A DNA stretch of 64,000 bases from Prochlorococcus sp. AG-355-I20. Its GTDB lineage: Bacteria; Cyanobacteriota; Cyanobacteriia; PCC-6307; Cyanobiaceae. Position numbers and translations under genes: made by a program. Each line of letters begins with the position of its first letter. Position 1 is the first letter of the stretch. Where the stretch lies: contig QCDM01000003.1 in the NCBI GenBank assembly GCA_003280895.1, positions 78,958 to 142,957 of the forward strand. Direction: 5' to 3'. Under the pieces are notes generated by a model. It did no database searches. It was not told the origin of the DNA and was given only the letters and a program-made list of their open reading frames with translations. Positions 59,452 to 64,000 of this stretch are shown here, piece by piece.

Positions 59452-59892
59452 TTATTTTGTTGTTAATTTTTTTTCTTTTAAAAGAGCATGTGAACCGTCT
59501 TTATAATAATTTTTTCTCATCCCTACAGTAGAAAAATCAAACCGACTATAAAATCTTTCAGCAGTAACATTGCCCTGAGAAACCTCCAATAGTATTTTTT
59601 TTAAATTTAGTTTTTCACATTTTTTTATTAAATACCTCATGAGATATGATCCAAAACCTTTTTTCCTAAATTTCTTATTTACAACAAAATAATTTATTTG
59701 AGCTTCATCAAGAATAACCTGAAAAACACATATTCCAATGACCAAATTTTTAATTAATAATCCAAAGATTTTTGTACCTTCTTTGTTAAATTCGTTAGCC
59801 CATTGTTTCTTGCTCCATAGGGAAATCGTATTTGAATCTAATTTATAACATAAATCAATTTCTTTCTTATTTATTTGTTTGATAGATATCAT
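59452..59892 (-). CDS. rimI: GNAT acetyltransferase, RimI-like
   Basis: A 146-residue N-acetyltransferase expected to acetylate the N-terminal alanine of ribosomal protein S18. The acetyl-CoA-binding NKKFRKKGFGSYLMRYLI segment and the C-terminal SQGNVTAERFYSRFDFSTVGMRKNYY pattern fit RimI. Other GNAT substrates are possible. It is divergent from lysA (85 bp apart) and upstream of clpC on the same strand. Confidence 0.86.
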   Translation of the reverse strand: MISIKQINKKEIDLCYKLDSNTISLWSKKQWANEFNKEGTKIFGLLIKNLVIGICVFQVILDEAQINYFVVNKKFRKKGFGSYLMRYLIKKCEKLNLKKILLEVSQGNVTAERFYSRFDFSTVGMRKNYYKDGSHALLKEKKLTTK

Positions 59893-59977
59893 TTTATAAT
59901 GGTTATATATTTAAAATCAAATCTAGAGTCATTATAAAATATGGCAGTTTTGGCAAAACTTTATTGAAAATTTTCCC

Positions 59978-61345
59978 ATGGAAGAAAAACAATCTTTTTT
60001 AAAAGAGAAAATTGACTTGGAAAGTCCTAACAAAAACATCGTACCAATTACTACATCTATTGGAGGAGACGGGAAACTGTCAGTTGGAGGGTGTTCTATT
60101 GAAGAGTTAGTTAAAAAATATGATTCTCCTCTTTATATATTGGATGAAATTACCTTAAGAAAGTCTTGTAGAGCTTACAAAAAAGCATTAGAAAAATATT
60201 ACCCAGGGGAATCTCTTCCTATATACGCTTCCAAGGCAAATAGCTCTATATTCATGAGTAATCTTGTTTCCTCAGAAGGTTTAGGACTTGATGCAGTATC
60301 AGAGGGAGAATTATTAACTGCTTTAAAGGGTGGGGTACCAAATGAAAAAATTGTTTTTCATGGGAATAACAAATCTGACAAAGAAATTGATTTCGCAATT
60401 AGAAATAACATCAAAATAATTGTAGATAATGACTATGACTTAAGAAGATTAGAGGAAGTATCAAATTCAATAAATCATGACTTAGAAATAATGATTCGCT
60501 TTACTCCTGGGATCGAATGCCATACACATGAATACATAAGAACAGGTTCATTTGATAGCAAATTTGGTTTTGGAATCGAATATTTGAATAATATATTTGC
60601 AAGCATAAGCGAAACCAAGCATTTAAAATTAATTGGTATACATGCTCATATTGGTTCCCAGATCTTTGAACTGGACCCTCATAAGGATCTAGGCGAAATA
60701 ATGGTAAAGGTTATTTTAGACGCCAAGAAATTTGGCCATTATATTAAAGAACTTAATGTTGGCGGAGGTTTAGGTATTAAATATATCATGAACGACGATC
60801 CACCTTCTATCGATGAATGGGTAGAAACAATTTCTAACTCAGTTGTAAAAGCTTGTAAAAAACACAATTTAGATCTACCAAAATTGATGTGTGAACCTGG
60901 AAGATCTATCGTATCAACAGCAGGCATAACAATTTACAAAATTGGGGCTTTTAAAGAAATTCCTGGAATCAGAACTTACTTATCAGTTGATGGCGGGATG
61001 AGTGACAATCCAAGGCCAATAACATATCAATCAAATTACTCTGCATGTTTGGTAAAAAACCCCTTTAATATTAACTCTAAGAATAAATATACAATTGCTG
61101 GAAAACACTGTGAATCAGGAGATGTATTGTTTAAGGAGATAGAACTAGCAAATTGCGAAACAGGAGATCTCATATGTGTTTTTGGTACTGGAGCATACAA
61201 TAATTCAATGAGTTCTAACTACAACAGAATTCCAAGACCCGCAGCACTATTAGTTTGTAATGGAGAAGCAGAGATTATTCAAAAAAGAGAAAGTCCAATT
61301 GATCTTTTAAAATATGATGTTTTGCCTGATCGCTTTATTAATTAA
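59978..61345 (+). CDS. lysA: Diaminopimelate decarboxylase
   Basis: Final step of lysine synthesis, a fold-type III PLP enzyme. The 455 residues are typical. PLP-binding Lys86 lies in IYASKANSSIF, the glycine-rich phosphate loop in LNVGGGLGIKY, the second motif in CEPGRSIVSTAG, and the substrate Cys in GKHCESGDVLF. It leads a lysA-cdaA-uppS-bioB run on the plus strand with gaps of 34, 3 and 5 bp. Confidence 0.97.
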   Translation: MEEKQSFLKEKIDLESPNKNIVPITTSIGGDGKLSVGGCSIEELVKKYDSPLYILDEITLRKSCRAYKKALEKYYPGESLPIYASKANSSIFMSNLVSSEGLGLDAVSEGELLTALKGGVPNEKIVFHGNNKSDKEIDFAIRNNIKIIVDNDYDLRRLEEVSNSINHDLEIMIRFTPGIECHTHEYIRTGSFDSKFGFGIEYLNNIFASISETKHLKLIGIHAHIGSQIFELDPHKDLGEIMVKVILDAKKFGHYIKELNVGGGLGIKYIMNDDPPSIDEWVETISNSVVKACKKHNLDLPKLMCEPGRSIVSTAGITIYKIGAFKEIPGIRTYLSVDGGMSDNPRPITYQSNYSACLVKNPFNINSKNKYTIAGKHCESGDVLFKEIELANCETGDLICVFGTGAYNNSMSSNYNRIPRPAALLVCNGEAEIIQKRESPIDLLKYDVLPDRFIN

Positions 61346-61379
61346 AATTAGTTAAGTTTAAATTAATTCTGTTTTTAGT

Positions 61380-62288
61380 GTGAATTTCTGGGGAATTATA
61401 AATTTAAAGCTTTTATTAGATGTCTTATTTGCTGTTGGTTTCGGACTTTTATTATTCTCTAGAGTAAAAGAACAACGGACATTATGGCTTCTAAGAGGAT
61501 ATTTGTTTTTAGTATCATCCGCATGGTTTATTCAAAGATATGCATACTTACCACTAACATCAAAATTAATAGATGCTGTAGTCCTAGCTTGCTCTCTCTC
61601 ATTAGCAATCCTTTGGCAAGGAGAGTTAAGAAGATTAATGGAACTACTTGGCACTGGAAGACTAGCTGTATTACTTGGGAATCCACCAAAGGAATTTAGA
61701 GCAACTTCAACTACAATTACTCAGTTAGTTGATACTGCAGGTAAACTCTCTCAAAATAGAAGAGGCGCTTTAATCGTTGTAGATTTGGGGAGTGATTTAA
61801 GACCTGAAGATTTTTTATATTCTGGTACCAATATCGAGGCACAATTATCAACTGACCTTTTAATAAATCTTTTTGCAACAGATACGCCCTTACATGATGG
61901 AGCAGTTCTTGTTAAAGGAAATAAAATAATTTCTGCCGGAGTAATACTTCCTCTCTCAAGACAAGGGATAAGTAGATACGGCACAAGACATTTAGCAGCA
62001 TTAGGAATTACAGAAAGATTTGACAGATGTATTTGTATTGTTGTTTCTGAAGAAACAGGTACATTATCATTAGCAAGCCAAGGCAAACTCGAAAGGCCAA
62101 TAACCAGTAGCAGGTTACAAGAACTTCTTGCAAAATTGATTGGTAATCAAAACTCTATGGGGGCAAATAAAGCATCTTTAAGTAAAAATGTCTTGTCCCA
62201 AAAGACAGACTCAAGTAATAATATCATCAGTGATATTAATAAAAAAGAGTCAGAAAAATCAGAAATTTTTATTAACAAAAAGGATTAA
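61380..62288 (+). CDS. cdaA: Diadenylate cyclase CdaA (c-di-AMP synthase)
   Basis: Makes cyclic di-AMP, a second messenger for potassium and osmotic control and, in cyanobacteria, night survival. The 302-residue protein has three N-terminal membrane helices (about 8-26, 38-55, 62-80) and a cytoplasmic DAC domain with the DGA motif at 173-175 (PLHDGAVLV). The second motif reads GTRHL (201-205) where CdaA/DisA usually have GTRHR. A Ser/Asn/Lys-rich tail follows (260-302). GTG start. It lies 3 bp upstream of uppS. Confidence 0.92.
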   Translation: MNFWGIINLKLLLDVLFAVGFGLLLFSRVKEQRTLWLLRGYLFLVSSAWFIQRYAYLPLTSKLIDAVVLACSLSLAILWQGELRRLMELLGTGRLAVLLGNPPKEFRATSTTITQLVDTAGKLSQNRRGALIVVDLGSDLRPEDFLYSGTNIEAQLSTDLLINLFATDTPLHDGAVLVKGNKIISAGVILPLSRQGISRYGTRHLAALGITERFDRCICIVVSEETGTLSLASQGKLERPITSSRLQELLAKLIGNQNSMGANKASLSKNVLSQKTDSSNNIISDINKKESEKSEIFINKKD

Positions 62289-62291
62289 CTA

Positions 62292-63095
62292 ATGAGTTTA
62301 GAAAAAGTAATAGACGATAAAAATAGTGCCTTATTAATGAAAATAGATAAGCAAAAATTGCCCAAACATGTAGCAATAATAATGGACGGTAATGGGAGGT
62401 GGGCAACTAAAAAAGGTTTACCACGATCATTTGGACATAAAGAGGGCGTTGGTGTACTAAAAAAAGTTCTTAAAGCTGCAAAAAATTTAGGTTGTAAAGT
62501 AATTACTGTTTATGCTTTTTCAACTGAGAATTGGACAAGGCCAACAAAAGAAGTTGATTTTCTCATAAATCTCTTTAGCGAAGTTTTAAAAACCGAAATT
62601 AAAGAGATACATGAAGAGTCAACAAAAATAAAATTTATTGGAGATTTAACTCCTTTCCCAAAAAATTTAAAAGAAATAATCTTTAGTTCAGAATCACTTA
62701 CTAAAAACAACAATAAATTTTTATTCAATGTTTGCGTTAATTACGGAGGTAGACAAGAAATAGTAAAAGTTGCAAAAGAACTAGCATTAAAATCTTCTGT
62801 TGGGGAAATAAAACCAAGTGAAATTAATGAAGAATTGTTTAATTCAGAGCTATTAACTAAAGGGATTAACGATCCAGAATTACTAATAAGAACTAGTGGC
62901 GAAAAAAGGATAAGTAATTTTTTATTATGGCAATTAGCATATTCAGAAATTTATATATCTGACGTACTTTGGCCAGAGTTCAATGAGCATGAATTTCTTA
63001 AGGCAATAATTGATTACCAATCAAGAAATAGACGTTTCGGCGGTATAGAATCATTACCAAATGAATCTTTTGAAGATTCTCAATATTTTTCCTAA
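62292..63095 (+). CDS. uppS: Undecaprenyl diphosphate synthase
   Basis: Cis-prenyltransferase that makes the C55 lipid carrier for peptidoglycan. The 267 residues carry catalytic Asp32 in [16 protein letters not shown], the SFGHKEGV and [11 protein letters not shown] segments, and the C-terminal [15 protein letters not shown] / SDVLWPEF motifs. Classical isoprenoid substrates come from the upstream prenyl pathway. It starts 3 bp after cdaA and ends 5 bp before bioB. Confidence 0.96.
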   Translation: MSLEKVIDDKNSALLMKIDKQKLPKHVAIIMDGNGRWATKKGLPRSFGHKEGVGVLKKVLKAAKNLGCKVITVYAFSTENWTRPTKEVDFLINLFSEVLKTEIKEIHEESTKIKFIGDLTPFPKNLKEIIFSSESLTKNNNKFLFNVCVNYGGRQEIVKVAKELALKSSVGEIKPSEINEELFNSELLTKGINDPELLIRTSGEKRISNFLLWQLAYSEIYISDVLWPEFNEHEFLKAIIDYQSRNRRFGGIESLPNESFEDSQYFS

Positions 63096-63100
63096 TAAAA

Positions 63101-64000
63101 ATGGCTTATTCGAATAATCAGTTATTAAAAGAAATTAGGTTCGATTGGAATAAAGAGGAGATATTAGAAATACTTGATATGCCTCTTATTGATTTAATGT
63201 GGGAAGCACAAACTATTCACAGGAAATTCAACAAATACGACATTCAATTAGCATCATTGTTCAGCGTAAAAACAGGTGGATGTGAGGAGAATTGTTCGTA
63301 CTGTAGCCAATCAATTTATAGTGCTAGCGAGATCAAAAGTCATCCACAATTTCAAGTTGAAGAGGTTTTAGCAAGAGCTCAAATAGCAAAAAATGAGGGT
63401 GCAGATAGGTTTTGTATGGGTTGGGCGTGGAGAGAAATTAGAGATGGGAAATCTTTTAATGCAATGTTGGAGATGGTTAGCGGTGTAAGAAATTTAGGGA
63501 TGGAAGCATGCGTTACTGCTGGGATGCTTACAAAAGAACAAGCTTCCAGACTGGCTGATGCAGGTTTAACCGCCTATAACCACAATCTTGATACTAGTCC
63601 TGAGCATTATAAAAATATTATTACAACAAGAACTTATCAAGACAGATTAGATACTATCAAAAGAGTAAGGAATGCAGGAATAAATGTTTGTTGTGGAGGG
63701 ATAATAGGTTTGGGTGAAACTAATAGCGATAGAGCATCTCTTTTGCAAGTGCTTTCAAACATGAATCCACACCCTGAAAGTGTTCCTATAAATTCATTAG
63801 TAGCTATTGAAGGTACTGGTTTAGAAGATAATCAGGAAATTGATTCAATAGAAATGATAAGGATGATAGCTACTGCAAGAATTCTTATGCCTAAAAGTAA
63901 AATAAGATTAAGTGCAGGGCGAGAAAAGCTTTCGAAAGAAGCCCAAATTTTATGTTTTCAATGTGGGGCAAATTCTATTTTTTATGGAGATGAGTTACTC
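63101..64000 (+). CDS. bioB: Biotin synthase, 3' end cut by window
   Basis: Radical-SAM enzyme that inserts sulfur into dethiobiotin. Translation from the ATG at 63101 gives 300 residues before the window edge, near the full family length of about 335. The radical-SAM cluster is Cys61, Cys65 and Cys68 in [21 protein letters not shown] and the late KIRLSAGRE segment match BioB. It follows uppS after 5 bp. Confidence 0.95.
   Translation, partial: MAYSNNQLLKEIRFDWNKEEILEILDMPLIDLMWEAQTIHRKFNKYDIQLASLFSVKTGGCEENCSYCSQSIYSASEIKSHPQFQVEEVLARAQIAKNEGADRFCMGWAWREIRDGKSFNAMLEMVSGVRNLGMEACVTAGMLTKEQASRLADAGLTAYNHNLDTSPEHYKNIITTRTYQDRLDTIKRVRNAGINVCCGGIIGLGETNSDRASLLQVLSNMNPHPESVPINSLVAIEGTGLEDNQEIDSIEMIRMIATARILMPKSKIRLSAGREKLSKEAQILCFQCGANSIFYGDELL

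Noticed and set aside
61751..62086. 111-codon minus-strand frame in cdaA
   Set aside because: Antisense shadow of the diadenylate cyclase domain.

Overview
The window looks like a chromosome segment of a marine picocyanobacterium, most likely a high-light-adapted Prochlorococcus. The DNA is very AT-rich (by eye near 30% GC, not computed). Genes are densely packed with short or overlapping junctions. The gene set is photosynthetic: petG, petH, chlI, a lycopene cyclase, a GGPP synthase, a cytochrome cM-like protein and SasA. The cyanobacterial small RNA Yfr1 sits between trxA and guaB3, its known location. No transposase, integrase, CRISPR array or rRNA was seen, so this is core genome with a few accessory patches.

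Layout. 1-4.7 kb: zinc-type uptake and handling locus (partial ABC ATPase, divergent His-rich solute-binding protein, CobW-type GTPase, WD40 protein), with a Zur/Fur-like palindrome in the divergent promoter. 4.7-6.3 kb: small, often Cys-rich or membrane proteins and a gene-poor stretch ending in a strong intrinsic terminator. 6.4-9.7 kb: ATP-grasp / alpha-E / transglutaminase operon. 9.8-15.5 kb: cupin-like, pentapeptide, PfkB kinase, DUF2834, MFS and DUF1400-type hydrolase genes. 15.5-23.6 kb, minus strand: peptide-type ABC permease and binding protein, hom, sufE, formyl-THF cyclo-ligase, ruvC, chlI, a SpoU-type methyltransferase and a cytochrome c. 23.7-30.8 kb: petG, rsmD, hisH, trxA, yfr1, guaB3, gyrA, lycopene cyclase. 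31-38.8 kb: GH57 branching enzyme, leuA, HD-domain phosphodiesterase, folD, crtE, divergent PAP2. 38.8-44.2 kb, minus strand: cobB, opcA, zwf, petH. 44.4-48.4 kb: SRPBCC protein, tRNA-Glu, sasA, two hypothetical genes, prs. 48.6-59.9 kb: malQ, HTH protein, UbiB-type kinase, PLP decarboxylase-type protein, cdsA, hydrolase, alcohol-dehydrogenase-type protein, clpC, rimI. 60-64 kb: lysA, cdaA, uppS and the 5' part of bioB.

How the genes connect. zwf and opcA feed the oxidative pentose phosphate pathway, with malQ and the GH57 enzyme in glycogen metabolism and SasA in clock output. cdaA and the 7TM-HD protein could make and degrade c-di-AMP. crtE and the lycopene cyclase serve carotenoid and chlorophyll side-chain supply.

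The most unusual points are: (1) a domain of about 120 residues (FEWxG...DPxM...FT(E/Q)H) embedded in both the zinc-binding protein and the neighbouring CobW GTPase; (2) an unannotated 51-aa protein with two CX3C motifs beside that locus; (3) a possible small transcript ending at about 5409; (4) divergent GTG start codons inside one 8-bp palindrome; (5) a ferredoxin-NADP reductase with an N-terminal membrane segment instead of a CpcD-type domain; (6) a diadenylate cyclase with RHL in place of RHR.
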